From the NCBI GenBank assembly GCA_965153355.1, contig OZ231128.1, positions 25,482,001 through 25,546,000 of the forward strand: a stretch of DNA of 64,000 nucleotides, read 5' to 3'. Each line of letters opens with the position of its first letter. Position 1 is the first letter of the stretch. Of the stretch, positions 1 through 27,084 are shown one piece after another. Both the position numbers and the translations under genes were made by a program. The notes beneath the pieces were generated by a model. That model was not told the DNA's origin. It made no database searches and saw only the letters and a list, made by a program, of their open reading frames with translations. This stretch comes from Flaccisagitta enflata. Its lineage: Eukaryota; Chaetognatha; Sagittoidea; Aphragmophora.

Positions 1-1183
1 GTTCTCTTTTGGTCATTTTTGGTCATTTCGGTCATTTTGTTCATGTCGGTCATTTTGGTCATTTCGGTCATTTTTGGTCATTTTTTGTCATTTTTGGTCA
101 TTTTTGGTATTTTTGATCATTTTGGTCATTTTGGTCATTTTGGATCATTTTTAAGTCTACTGGTATAAGTCTGCTGGTTTAAGTCTGCTGGTTTAAGTCT
201 GCTGGTTTAAGTCTGCTGGTTTAAGTCTGCTGGTTTAAGTCTGCTGGTTTAAGTCCACTGGTTCAAGTCTGCTGCTTTAAGTCTGCTGGTTTAAGTCTGC
301 TGGTTTGAGTTGGCTGGTTTAGGTCGGCTGGTTTGAGTTGGCTGATTTAGGTCTGCTGGTTAAGTCTGCTGGTTTAAGTCTGCTTGTTTAAATCCGCTGG
401 TTTAAGTCGGCTGGTTTAATTCTGCTGGTTTAAGTCAGCTGGTTTAAGTCTGCTGGTTTAAGTCTGCTGGTTTAAGTCTGCTGGTTTAGGTCTGCTGGTT
501 TAGGTCTGCTGGTTTAAGTCTGCTTGTTTAAGTCTGCTGGTTTAGGTCTGCTGGTTTAAGTCTGCTGGTTTAAGTCTGCTGGTTTAAGTCTGCTGGTTTG
601 GGTCTGGTTTTGGTCTGGTTTAAGTCTGGTTTAAGTCTGGTTTAAGTCTGGTTTATGTCTGGTTTAAGTCTGGTTTAAGTCTGGTTTAAGTCTGGTTTAA
701 GTCTGGTTTAAGTCAGGTCTAGGTCTGGTTTATATATGGTTTAGTCTGGTTTAAGTCTGGTTTGAGTCTGGTTTGCGTCTGGTTTGAGTCTGGTTTGAGT
801 CTGGTTTGAGTCTGGTTTGAGTCTTGTTTAAGTCTGGATTGAGTCTGGCTTGAGTCTAGTTTAAGTCTGGTTTAAGTCTGGTTTAAGTCTGGTTTTACTC
901 TGGTTTAAGTCTGGTTTAGGTTTGGTTTAGGTCTGGTTTAGGTCTGGTTTAGGTCTGGTTTAGGTCTGGTTTAGGTCTGGTTTAGGTCTGGTTTTGGTCT
1001 GGTTTTGGTCTGGTTTTGGTCTGGTTTAGGTCTGGTTTAATTCTGGTTTGAGTCTGGTTTGAGTCTGGTTTGGGTCTGGTTTGGGTCTGGTTTAAGTCTG
1101 ATTTTCGAGAAAAAGTTATAATAAGAGTCAGGTCAGTTCAGTTATTTTTGTCCTGCACGCGACTTATAGGTGTTGGCCTTGTT
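1..1183 (-). repeat. Family A element end carrying three nested short-repeat arrays
   Basis: 1-150 is built of a 9-10 nt GGTCATTTT unit, about 150-600 of a 14-nt AAGTCTGCTGGTTT unit, and about 600-1100 of an 11-nt AAGTCTGGTTT unit. The block ends with the family A terminus GACTTATAGGTGTTGGCC and TTGTT. The other end is off the window. The copy at 45271-45818 has the same ends around AAGTCATTTT repeats. Confidence 0.7.
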
Positions 1184-1419
1184 TGATAATTCTGATTGCA
1201 GATTTGAATTCAGATGATAGTTTCCGGTTCGTTTGATATGTCACACTATATACTTTTGCCAAAGAAATAAAAGCTTATTTTTAGGTCACATTACTATATA
1301 AAACAATGTTAAATAGCAAAATTTAACTTTTTATTTCTTTTGCAAAAGTATATAGTGTGACATATCAAACGAACCGGAAACTATCATTTAAGATGAAATC
1401 TGCAGTCAGAATTATCAAA
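1182..1419. repeat. Palindromic fold-back element, about 90-nt arms
   Basis: The left arm from TTTGATAATTCTGA through GTTTCCGGTTCGTTTGATAT is repeated in inverse at 1330-1419, with a loop of about 55 nt. It abuts the family A end at 1183. It looks like a small MITE or fold-back. Confidence 0.75.
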
Positions 1420-1559
1420 AACATTCATCATAAAGAGTTATGGTAAAAAATATAGTAAAATGGTACTATTTTTTTAGATATCTTAAAAAGCGCCCCAAAA
1501 CAGATTTTATTTTTTCTAGAAATGTAATCTATGCACCATCAGGGTCAGGTAACCACTGA

Positions 1560-1771
1560 AGTTGGTGGCGATCATTTCAGGTCAACTGGCGTCAAGCTCT
1601 GGGCGACTGTGGTTGGTTGGTCTGTTGGTCCGTCACAGTTTTGAATTCCGGGCGGTTTTTGCATTACTGCTCCTGCCCAACCGTCCGCGACTGTCTTGCT
1701 GTGTATCCAGCCTTGTTACATTACCACCAAACTGTCCGCGTCTGTCGTGCCGTGTATCCGGCCTTGTTCTC
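1560..1771 (-). mobile_element. Family A copy with duplicated terminus
   Basis: Contains GGTTGGTTGGTC-type tetramers, CACAGTTTTGAATTC and TGCTCCTGCCCAACC, then two successive ends (GTGTATCCAGCCTTGTT and GTGTATCCGGCCTTGTT). The short ORFs here are repeat-derived. 1772-2240 shows nothing assignable beyond purine-rich GACGGAC-like sequence. Confidence 0.55.
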
Positions 1772-2242
1772 ACAGGATCTGCCGAGATCTTTCCCATCCT
1801 GCCGAGAAGCGAAGCGCGTTGCTACAGAATAAAGACAGCCGTGACGCACTTAAAAAGCAAAGCAATTGGAATTGTAACATGTACCATTCTTATCAATGTG
1901 ATATTCAGGTAAATTAGCCAACAGAGGAGACAGAGAGAGAACAACAGAGGGACGGACGCACCGACAGACAAGAACGAGAGAGGGACGGACATACTGACAA
2001 AGGAAACGAATGATGAAGCGACGCGACTGACAAGACGGGCAAAACGCGACAAAAAGGGCGTGAAAAAAATCAAATGATCGTGTTTAGCCTCAAGGCAAAG
2101 GTTGCAATCCGAGCCAGACGGAAAGGGGGAGGGGGGGGCAGAAGAGGGTTGGAACAGAGTGCGGAAGTGGGATCACTTAGATCAGTTAGATGGTAAACGG
2201 AGGTTGGAGTTTGGGGACTGGTTGGGATCCGGCGACTAGGTT

Positions 2243-2371
2243 TTTAAAGATGTGGACATCTACTACGACAATGGCAATGAAGATGACACCTACCCGCCGC
2301 CTCGAATCATAGTCCGCGTTGGAGCGATTTTCCGTCGTGGACAAAAAAGAGGACAACAGAGTCGAAAATCG
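2243..2371 (+). CDS. Candidate orphan exon, acidic then basic
   Basis: The open frame encodes KDVDIYYDNGNEDDTYPPP, then RIIVRVGAIFRRGQKRG, with a possible acceptor (GGCGACTAG) before it and a possible donor (AATCG|GTAAAT) after it. Composition is coding-like and unlike the flanking repeats. No partner exon was found and no family is recognised. Confidence 0.25.
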
Positions 2372-2436
2372 GTAAATAAACTGAAAGCAACAATTTAGAC
2401 TTTTCTATAGGCAACGCCTCGGGACAAGGGGGACTT

Positions 2437-2531
2437 TTGTCTCTGTCTGTCTCTCTTTGTCTCTCTCTGTCTCAGTCTGTATGTCTGTCTGTCTCTGTCT
2501 GTTTGTCTGTTTGTCTGTTTGTCTGTCTGTC

Positions 2532-2563
<32 letters not shown>

Positions 2564-2597
2564 CCTGTCTGTCTGTCTGCCTGTCTGTCTGTCTGTC

Positions 2598-2692
<95 letters not shown>

Positions 2693-2812
2693 CCTAAATC
2701 GGTTCTGACAAAATAACTAGATTTGTATCAGCACTACAACCAAAACATGCATGAGCTAACAAGCAGTGACATCCAAGCGAATCTGAACGTTACCGGATAG
2801 GGCACAAAAAAA

Positions 2813-2861
<49 letters not shown>
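2437..2861. repeat. Microsatellites (CTGT)n, (CT)n and (GA)n
   Basis: A CTGT/CTGTTTGT tract (2480-2601) runs into pure (CT)n (2602-2687). A separate (GA)n lies at 2818-2861. 3010-3130 is GAA-rich degenerate purine sequence. Confidence 0.9.
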
Positions 2862-2863
<2 letters not shown>

Positions 2864-3187
2864 AAGCGATAGTCAACACCACCCATCCAGGCCACGGTCC
2901 ATCGCCCCGTCGTTAGCAATTATTCTTTTTTGCATACATCAAAAAAATTTCGCCCAAAGCTCTTTGCTTTTTTGAGTCTGAAATAAATTGAATAAAACGA
3001 TGAAAAACTTGATAAGGGAAGTGAGAGTAGAAGAAGAAGATGAAGAAGAGGACGATGAAGAGGAAGAGGAAGAAGAAGAAGAGAAAGAAGAAGAAGAAAA
3101 ATAAGCAGAAGGAAAAGAAGAAGAAGAAGTGGAAAAAGAATAAGAATTAGAATTTGATTTACTGTCCAAATAAGCGATAACACTTAT

Positions 3188-4280
3188 CGGCCAGGAATCT
3201 CGATGGAGAAAATCTCAATTTTAAGGGTTATGAAAAAAAAATGGACCCATCCCAGATTTTTGCACAAGGGACCTAAAAAGGCTGTAGAACAAGATTCTGA
3301 TGTTCATTTGGACCTATCTTGAGCCAAAAAAAAAAAAAAAAAAGAAACGGGATTTAGTGCAAAAAACAGCTATTTTTCCTAAAAAAATGGCATTAAATGA
3401 AATATTTTGGCCCTTTTTTTTGCAGAAACATAAAGTATCAATAGTAATTGATATTTGAGTGAATGTAGAACAATTTTTGATAGGTCTATGAGGTTCATGA
3501 ATAGCATTAAAATGCTCAAGAATGAAGAAATGACCTAAGAATTTAAAAATCGTCAAAACTGATGATTTGGAACAGTTTTTTAGGGAAAAATATGCAGTCA
3601 GTATGAATTTCATTGATTTACTTAAAAAAACCTGGCCGTGATAAGCGAAAATCGCAAAACCGCATTATGCAAATGAGATCAAAATGCGGTTTTTGCAAAA
3701 AATGGCTTTAGAGGGGGGAAAACACTTGCATTCCTCCAGAAAAGTGTTTGTTTGGTATGGAAAAGCAATAAAATCAACCTTGCCATTTTTGGCAAAAACC
3801 GCACTTTGACCTCATTTGCATATTGCGGTTTTGCGTTTTTCGCTCATCACGGCCATGTTTTTTTTAGTAAATCGATGAAATTCATACTGACAGCATATTT
3901 TACCGTAAGAAACTGTTCCAAAACATCTGTTTTGACAATTTTTTCATTTTTAGGTCATTTCTTCATTTTTGAGCATTTTAATGCTATTTTTGAACCTCAT
4001 AGACCAATTCAAAATTGTTCTAGAGTCACTCAAATATCAATCACTATTGGGACTTTATGTTTCTGTAAAAAAAAAGTCAAAAACATATCAGTTAATACCA
4101 TTTTTTTAGGAAAAATAGCCATACTTTGCAATAAAAACCGTTTCTTTTTTTTTTTGGCTCAAGTTAGGTCAAAATGAACATCAGAATCTTGTTCTACAGC
4201 CTATTTAGGTCCCCTGTGCAAAAATCTGGAATGGGTCCATTTTTTTTTTTTAAGAATTTTGCAAGTGAGAATTCTGGCCG
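3188..4280. mobile_element. Large palindromic element of 1.1 kb with about 0.5-kb arms
   Basis: The two halves are inverted copies: CGGCCAG ends, AATGGACCCATCCCAG / CTGGAATGGGTCCATT, and GCAAATGAGATCAAAATGCG / its inverse around 3665 and 3810. The central loop is near 3700-3780. A 4-bp TTAT flanks both sides (3184-3187 and 4281-4284), a plausible target duplication. Its ORFs of 99 and 141 codons mirror each other and look non-coding. 4285-4535 shows nothing assignable. Confidence 0.8.
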
Positions 4281-4535
4281 TTATGTACAATGACAAGGAC
4301 ATGACATAGGTCACAGTATTTCTATAAATAGGCAAAAGTGCTACATCTAGATTTAGGAAGTTAGTTAAATAGGTTCGAATCATTTTAGGTCATTGCAGGT
4401 GACGCTCTGAGTCTCACACTACCCAAAAGGAAAAAAACGCGAAAACTAAATAACAAATGTCATCACAGTTCTGAGTTCACAGTACCGACTCGCGTTTCAG
4501 ACCGCCTCACTTCATTTTTACCATTATTCAGGTCC

Positions 4536-4760
4536 CAGAAGAAGAAGAAGAAAAAGAAGAAAAAGAAGAAGAAGAAGAAGAAGAAGAAGAAGAAGAAGAA
4601 GAAGAAGAAGAAGAAGAAGAAGAAGAAGAAGAAGAAGAAGAAGAAGAAGAAGAAGAAGAAGAAGAAGAAGAAGAAGAAGAAGAAGAGAAGGGAAAGAGGA
4701 AAAGGAAACGAAAATGAAGACGAAGAAGAAGAAAAAGAAGATGATGAAGAAGAAGAATAA
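4536..4760. repeat. (GAA)n microsatellite
   Basis: Long AAG/GAA trinucleotide run with a degenerate 3' end. It is followed by a family A start fragment (AAGGCCGGATTCACGGC, 4761-4790). 4800-5770 is mostly unique sequence in which I see no assignable gene. Confidence 0.9.
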
Positions 4761-5770
4761 GGCCGGATTCACGGCTACTCAAGTTGCGTGCGGGGGGGGG
4801 GGGGGCATTTTTCCTCTGCATTTTCGGATGTCAAAGAAAAAAATCCGTTTGTAATTCGACGCTCGAATCCACAAAGATCCAGGAGATCAAAAAAAGAAGA
4901 AAAAAAAATCGACGAACGATTTCCCATTCATAAAAACAGAAACGAAGACAAAAAGAAGCGTTTCATTTTAGGAACAGGAAAGCAGCGGGCGTGACCTATG
5001 CGTATGGTGGAAAAATGCTCGGTAGTCATGTCAGCGGTGCTTAGCGCCTTTTTCCGAATTTGAGAGAATGTCACCACTGCCCCCCCCCCCAGAAAAAAAG
5101 TAAGGGCCAGGACTCAGGGGTAGGTGTTCATGGAAAAGTGGTCCTTGCCGGCAACATGTGACCAGATATGCGTCCCCGTAACTGGCCCCTGCCCAAGTGC
5201 CCATTTCCATAACCAAGGTCAAGAATCGTTCGTTCTTGAACCAGATCTGGATTCATAAGGAGTGTCACTTTCGTTACAAATCGGATTCCATGTTGGTTCT
5301 GTCAGATGAATTTGCCGGGATCTGGACGAGAAATATTTTGAACGCGGAAAATGTGTAACGTTTTCTGGTCTTTCAGCTGGTTACAAAAGCTGACTCAAAC
5401 TGATTTCTATGACCGTCGGGATATTTTCTGAACGGGGAAGACGTTCTCCCACAGCGCCCATAGATCATGACATCGTGGTAGCGATAAGCCCAACCTCGTG
5501 AAAGGCCGAGAATTTTTTTCTCTCTCTTTTTTTAGCCTCGCTAAGAAACGGGATAAAAAAAAGACGATACACACATTTCGGTCGCACGCGATATCTCTCT
5601 CTCGTGTGCGCGTGCGCGCGTGCGTGTGAGGATTAGCGTGTACACCCAACAAATGGAGGATGGTGAGAATGTGGATGAACAAAAAAGGCATATTGAAGCG
5701 CTGATCAGACAGTTTGTAACATGTTTACTGTACCCGTTGGCGTGTAAATGGTTCGGGCGCATGGTAAGAA

Positions 5771-6035
5771 CAAGGCCGAGTACACGAGCCAAAACGGTAC
5801 GTCGGTTATCAATTCTTAGACCTATGGCTATGCTCTATCAGACCTATCCCGAGCTCTATTAGACATATCTCCAGCTCTCTCAGACCTAACCGTAGCTGAA
5901 TATGATAATAAATGAAATGACGTGGAACATCATACATGAACGAAATGAGTTTGCAAGTGATTTCAAAAATTTTTCATTCGGGCATGACCAACGGACGGAC
6001 GGAGGGACTGACAGAGCCTCTTTTAGATTCGGCTC
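5771..6035 (+). mobile_element. Family A copy with internal 21-nt repeats
   Basis: Starts ACAAGGCCGAGTACACG, carries TCAGACCTATCCCGAGCTCT-type 21-nt units, then GACCAACGGACGGACGGAGG and CAGAGCCTCTTTTAGA. The terminal hairpin is not preserved. Same subfamily as 49681-50056. Confidence 0.6.
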
Positions 6036-6370
6036 GATTTCGTTTGCCTACTGATGTTCTAATCCAAGTTATTTTCATGTTGCAAGTCGATTGTGAGCAC
6101 GACCAATTGGATTTACTCAAATGATTGACTATCAAGAATGAGGTCAATTTGACCAATACGTCACCCAACTCCAAATCCATACAGTGTAGGCAAGTATTTG
6201 TGTGTAAAGCATGATTTGCATGAATGTATGAGCTTGTCCATGCATGAACACGCATGAACAAATGTAAAAACTCGCGTGTGAGTATTTTTTTTTTCCGGCG
6301 AGGAAGAGGCGCAAAACAGGAAGTAAGTCAAAATGCGTATCCACGAGTGAACCATGACCCTCACACGGAA

Positions 6371-6525
<155 letters not shown>

Positions 6526-6765
6526 GAAATGCGCCAAATACACAGAATACATACATCAGAATTTGTGGAAAGGTCTTTTTGGAACATATGTATCGTGTAG
6601 GTATTTGGTAATCTATTATCTACACAGTAAACAATAAATCAAATTCAGCAAATTGTAAACGCCCCACCATTCATTTTTTTTATATTTCTATTATAGTTGT
6701 ACATGAGGCATAAGGATGACATGCCCAAATTGCATAAACATATCACAGCACTATCACAATCACAA

Positions 6766-21569
<14,804 letters not shown>

Positions 21570-21612
21570 TTTAGTTGACTTTTTGTTTTCCTCGTTTATG
21601 TTTGTCAGAACG

Positions 21613-21621
21613 CTTTTTATA
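21613..21621 (-). promoter_or_regulatory. TATA box of the protease gene
   Basis: TATAAAAAG on the minus strand, 44-52 nt upstream of the start codon in the context GGGTATAAAAAGC. This predicts a transcription start near 21585-21592 and a very short 5' leader. Confidence 0.65.
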
Positions 21622-21983
21622 CCCTCACCGCCTTGAAAAAAAAAAGATATCCGGACAGATAAATTTATCAGGTTTTTGATACAGCGGGGGAGAGAAAGGC
21701 TTGGTTGTTCTAAGTTTCCACGTATTACATGATTGCGGCCTGGCTGAAAGAAACTGGGAGTAGCAGAGATATGGCACGTAAAATCCGTTATCACCAGGCC
21801 GATTGGTGAAATTGCAACCGAGAACAAAAACGTCATTCTGACTTTATCGAATCCTATCGCTACGTTTTTTTCCTGGATAAACATCGTCATTTTTTAGTCA
21901 CTTTAACTTGCTATGGGGAAAAGACGACAAAATGCACGACGATGCACCAACGTGTCAAACTGTCCCTCTCCATCTACCAATAA

Positions 21984-22175
21984 AACAAGGCCGGATACAG
22001 GGCAAACTTAATTGCGTGCGGATGGGCAGGAGAATTGATCCAAGAGGCTAGTCAGGCACTTGAGCGAGGGCACCGATGAAAAAAGCTGGTGCTAAATCAA
22101 ACCAACGGACCGATAGAGCAACGGAGCGTCGGATCAAAAAGTGGCTTATAGAGTCACGTAGCATGTGAATAAAAC
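21984..22175 (+). mobile_element. Family A copy upstream of the protease promoter
   Basis: Starts ACAAGGCCGGATACAGGGC and GCGGATGGGCAGG, ends AGTGGCTTATAGAGTCACGT. About 360 bp above the TATA box. Confidence 0.55.
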
Positions 22176-22529
22176 CATGGAAACAGATCATGGCAAAAAT
22201 GAATTTGAAAGTCACTTGATATTCGCATAATGACAATGCAAAATGGGAAGTTTGCTTCACAACATGCCCCTAGAGTGGGAGAATCGCGATGGAAGCGTGT
22301 AACTGGCAAAGGAATTAAAAGTGGCAGCTAGAAATGCAATGACCGTGTAAAGATAGAGGCTGTTTTTGCACGAACGTATGTATGTATGTATGTCTAAAGG
22401 CTCCCTGTTCAATCTAACTTAAATTGTTCGGTTTAACTTTTACCGTTTCATGAACATCTTCCGGCCTCGTTTCTTTTACGAGTGAGCTCTCAATGCGAAC
22501 GTCATGGACAAGAGTTTAAAGAAGACGAA

Positions 22530-22842
<313 letters not shown>

Positions 22843-24062
22843 GGTTGTAGTCGGTCAAGTTAATCCTTGTGGTGTTCAAACGACGCAGTGGGCAAAACAC
22901 GCTCAAACCGTCACCAAAGCTTTAAGAACCATCACGCGCAGCACCGCATGTAACCTCACATCACACGCACCATAACGAGTAGTAGTCCTCGAGGCATTCA
23001 CACATACTTACCGACGGATGGGAGGTTTTTTTGTGAAACAAGTGACGCGGGGCCACAATATCGTTGCGGACGGGTGGGCAGGGGCAGCCAACCCCCATCC
23101 ACATCTAACACCCCACCCATCACTCTTTCCAACTCAGACACATACGACATGGAGCCAGTAAAATGGCGTGTTTGCAGGACCAGTTTGTTTTGCACCGTGA
23201 AATCGGGTAAAAGAAGCGTTTTTTTCGGCTGGAATCTTCATGGCGGTGCTCATTAGATGTATTCCACCAATAATGATTTAGCTTCAGCCCTTTTTATGGA
23301 CTTAGATAATGTATTCTGTTGAAGAAAACGTCCAAAATGAAGAAAATTCAAATAAAGCCATGACAATTCTTTGAAAACGTATCATTTCATTATGTCATTG
23401 TGACAACAATGGTCATTGATGTCCTCATTTTTTTGGTCGAATCCCTCAAAGTACCTATCAAGATATGACAAGTACTTTTTTGACCCTTAGGTTTCAATCT
23501 AAGGCTGCCAAATAAAAATAAACACAAAAAATGTCAGTTGACAATTAAATGTTTGAAAATTTGACAAAATATTTTTCTCGGTTTAAAAACCCTACTTCCT
23601 GTCACCGCAGCAACTTGAGATTTTAGGACAGTGTAAAGTATTGCCTGAGGTTGTTCCATGTCAAATTTTATGAAAATCGGTCAACATTAAGTGGGGTTTT
23701 CACTTCAATTTGTGTTAATTTGGAGGAAATTTTTAATTTTCGAAAAAAACATCTACAGAGCGGGAAGACGCCGTTCTCCATTCAGGTACTACTTTTTGCA
23801 TTTTTGAAAACATACGTTTCTTAAAAATCAATTTTGGAAGGTCTGTATGTTTTCAGATTTCTTGGTTTCGCATCCCCTATGCAAAACGGCGTCTTCCCGT
23901 GAAGGTTGTTGAAGGTAAGAAATTTGATGTTTTTTTTGTATCAACATGAAAACAGAGATAACCTTCTAAGCTCATCTAAAATCATGTTTTTTGGCTTTTG
24001 AACGTTCAATGAAAAGTCAAGAATGAAGCTTTCATTATCTTACTTGGACTCAACTGTGGCAC

Positions 24063-24068
24063 TAACAG

Positions 24069-24108
<40 letters not shown>

Positions 24109-24285
24109 TACCCCAGCAGCAAAAATGCCGAATATGATTGATTCAGGTGAATTGAGACACTTGGGTCTACGAAGATGAAGGGGAAAAGAAACAAAAAATG
24201 AAGAAGAAGAAGAAGAAGAAGAAGAAGAAGAAGAAGAAGAAGAAGAAGAAGAAGAAGAAGAAGAAGAAGAAGAAGAAGAAGAAGA
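24063..24285. repeat. (CAGCAA)n and (GAA)n microsatellites
   Basis: CAGCAACAG-type repeats at 24063-24120 and (GAA)n at 24199-24285, degrading into GGAAAAGAAAACAGAGGTAT units to about 24350. Confidence 0.88.
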
Positions 24286-24542
24286 CAGACGTATGGAAGG
24301 AAAAGAAAACAGAGGTATGGAAGGAAAAGAAAACAGAGGTATGGAAGAAGAAGGAGAAGGAGAAGAAGGAGAAGGAGAAGGAGAAGGAGGAAGAGGAGGA
24401 GGAGGAAGAGAAGATTAAGGAGGAGAGGAACAGGAAGAGAGAAAAGATATAGTTACGAAAAAGTTGAAAAGGAATTTGATGTTTGACCGGAAAAAAAGGA
24501 AGTAAAAAACATCAACAATGACCAATCATTGAATAACAGCCT

Positions 24543-24549
24543 TTTATAA
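24543..24549 (+). promoter_or_regulatory. Candidate TATA box upstream of the transposase-like gene
   Basis: TTATAAA in the context CTTTTATAAACG, about 125 nt upstream of the start codon at 24674. It is the only TATA-like site in the proximal region. The assignment is by position only. Confidence 0.3.
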
Positions 24550-24673
24550 ACGCAGGTCATTGTAGTTCAATTAATTTTACAAGGTCTGCGTCGAAGAAAA
24601 AATAAAAGGAATTTCGTTGTAAGTACAACAGCGCAATATCGATTTAAAGCGCGATTCCCTGTTCGATGCCGTC

Positions 24674-25163
24674 ATGGTTTTCAAAAAGAAAAATAGGAAA
24701 GCAAATCATTTTCCCGGAGATGGCCTTTTTTCGGGTCCAAATAAGGCCGAAGCTTACAAAGAGTATCGCCGGGTTTGGAATAGCGTCGACCGCCAAATAA
24801 AACGTGGTGAGTCTCCGAAGCTCCCCACTGGCTTTACTCCTGCTTTCAACGATTCTGCGTCAACGCCTTCAAAGCAATCTACCGAGGAGGCGTCAACACC
24901 ACCCCTCTTATCAACACTGCGTAGTAGCGTGAAGCGTCAAGGACGTCCCTCATTGACTGGTCAAGCTCTATCTCAAGACGAACAGAATCAACGGAAGCGC
25001 AAAAACTATGATGAGGAAGTACGCAGAGAGAAAACTAGCAGAGCGCGTAGTCTTGCTGCTCAGAAGCGTTGGCGAGGCGCTGGTGGCGGCGAAGCCAACA
25101 ATGAGGCTGGGGAAAGTTGCGCTGGTGCTGAGAGTGACCCCGGTGGCAGTGTTGGTTGTGAGG
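24674..25163 (+). CDS. Transposase-like gene, exon A (N-terminus)
   Basis: ATG in a good context (GTCATGGTT). Encodes a Lys/Arg-rich N-terminus, EYRRVWNSVD and a Ser/Thr-rich stretch, then RKRKNYDEEVRR and AAQKRWRGAGGG. The donor GAGG|GTAGGG gives phase 1. Without splicing, the frame ends at TAG 25223-25225 inside the GGT tract. Confidence 0.55.
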
Positions 25164-25224
25164 GTAGGGAGGAAGGTAGCGGTCATGGCACACCTGGTGG
25201 TGGTGATGGTGAGGAAGCCCAGTA

Positions 25225-25310
25225 GCAGTGGTGGTGGTGGTGGTGGTGGTGGTGGTGGTGGTTGTGGTGGTGGTGGTGGTGGTGGTGGTGGTGGTGGTGA
25301 TGGTGGTGGT
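25225..25310. repeat. (GGT)n tract, probably intronic
   Basis: Lies between exon A donor 25163 and exon B acceptor 25354 of the transposase-like gene. If unspliced it would encode poly-Gly in one frame. Confidence 0.85.
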
Positions 25311-25353
25311 GGCAGTGGAATTGACGGAAGCAGTGAAAGTGGTGGCTCTACAG

Positions 25354-25783
25354 ATGGTGGCGAGGCTGGTGAATCAGGCGAAAGAGCTCAGATCATCGAT
25401 AGTGACGCGCAAGGGCTGCAGCATGATCATGTAGAAGAGGGGGAGGTGGAAGCAGATGCGTCAAATACTGTTCCTGGCCACAGTCAAAGCAGCAAAAAAA
25501 GAGCGAAGAACGCCTTCAAAAACTTTTTGGATCATCACGACCCCAAGTCTCAACTAGACATCATGCTCCACGTCATCACTGCTTTAGAAAAAAAAGGCTC
25601 CCCCGTTCCCGGCGTCATGGTTGATAAGAAGCGGCAGCATTCGTCTACCAAACTGAATGGTCGTCAAATTCGTTACATCGCGTCAAACGTCATGAACAAT
25701 TTCAACACGAAAAAGAGTTTCCGATTTTGGCTACCGACACTTGTAAACGAGCGGGTTATCGAGTTAGAAAAGAAGCTTGGGAG
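25354..25783 (+). CDS. Transposase-like gene, exon B
   Basis: The acceptor is GGCTCTACAG and the donor GGGAG|GTGAAA (phase 2). Encodes an acidic stretch, then KRAKNAFKNFLDHHDPKSQ, LHVITALEKKGSPVPGV and FRFWLPTLVNERVIELEKK. The coding-like composition contrasts sharply with the flanking (GGT)n and (TTG)n introns. Confidence 0.6.
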
Positions 25784-25794
25784 GTGAAACATTA

Positions 25795-26225
<431 letters not shown>

Positions 26226-26336
26226 CATTGATGTTGTTTTTGTTATTTTATTGTTGTTGATATTCTGATTGTTGTTGTTATCTTCTAATATTCGCATTTT
26301 AAAGCAAGAAAGACAGCTATCATTTAATTTCAACAG

Positions 26337-26718
26337 AATCTATCTGAATTACTGCGGTCTCTCCCGTCTTGATGCCGCGCGTGAGGAAAAAGTTGACGCC
26401 GCCTTCGAGAGAGTTATTCAATGCGTTTTGGCGGAATCGGGAGATTCATCACGGAGGCTAAAGATAAAGCTTGGTGTAGGTCTCGTTAAAGACCTCAATC
26501 TTCAGGGTGGCCATGGTGATGTCACGCTGCTTTCCAGAAAACTCGGCATTGGGAATCGATTCGCAAAGAAAATTCTCTGTTCCGCATTAAACGGGACTGT
26601 AGAGCAACTACTGCAGCGTAGGAAGAGTCCGGCGAGCTCCTTTCAATCATCTGAATGGCCCGAGAGATTCAAAGAATACGTATTTCGGCCAGAATTTGCA
26701 AGACCAACGCCTGGTGTG
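26337..26718 (+). CDS. Transposase-like gene, exon C
   Basis: The acceptor is TTTCAACAG. Encodes YCGLSRLDAAREEKVDAAFE, LLSRKLGIGNRFAKKILC and FRPEFARPTPG. The 3' end is uncertain: GTG|GTAACA (26718, phase 0) or CCTG|GTGTGG (26713, phase 1), each with a matching acceptor in the next exon. Confidence 0.5.
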
Positions 26719-26812
26719 GTAACATCAAATCTTTCAAATCTTAATAAGTGTAAAAACGCTTTAAAGTTAGGATATATACCTATGTATATGTTATATGAAA
26801 AAAGGGATGGAG

Positions 26813-27012
26813 ACAGTAAGCGTTTCAAGAGGAAACCGTCTACCAAAATTCCTCGCCCTCGACACAAAAATCAACATCATCAAAAAGTTCCGAGAGTCGA
26901 CCAAATGTCCATTTAGCGCGCGCGTCTTACTGCGGGAATATCCGAAAAATATCATTGTTCCAACACAAAGGGACATGCAAAGAAATGCTTGTCCGATTCA
27001 TGGAAATTTCAG
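26813..27012 (+). CDS. Transposase-like gene, exon D
   Basis: Encodes VSVSRGNRLPKFLALDTK, FRESTKCPFSARVLLREYPK and RDMQRNACPIHGNF. The donor TTTCAG|GTGCGC gives phase 2. The start is 26813 or 26817 depending on which exon C donor is used. Confidence 0.5.
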
Positions 27013-27084
27013 GTGCGCTAAAATTCGCTCTGATTCTCAAAAATTCACCATGCTTCTCCATACTTCTCCGTAACGCATTTCGAG

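Noticed and set aside
3314-4177. ORFs of 99 and 141 codons within the 1.1-kb palindrome
   Set aside because: They are mirror images produced by the inverted arms, Phe/Lys-rich and without coding signature.
4370-4385. tRNA T-loop-like GGTTCGAATC
   Set aside because: No acceptor stem, D-arm or anticodon arm in the surrounding 80 nt.
5050-5360. Stop-to-stop frame of 57 codons (VKNRSFLNQIWIHKECHF...)
   Set aside because: Looks mildly coding, but no splice sites, start or partner exon could be supported.
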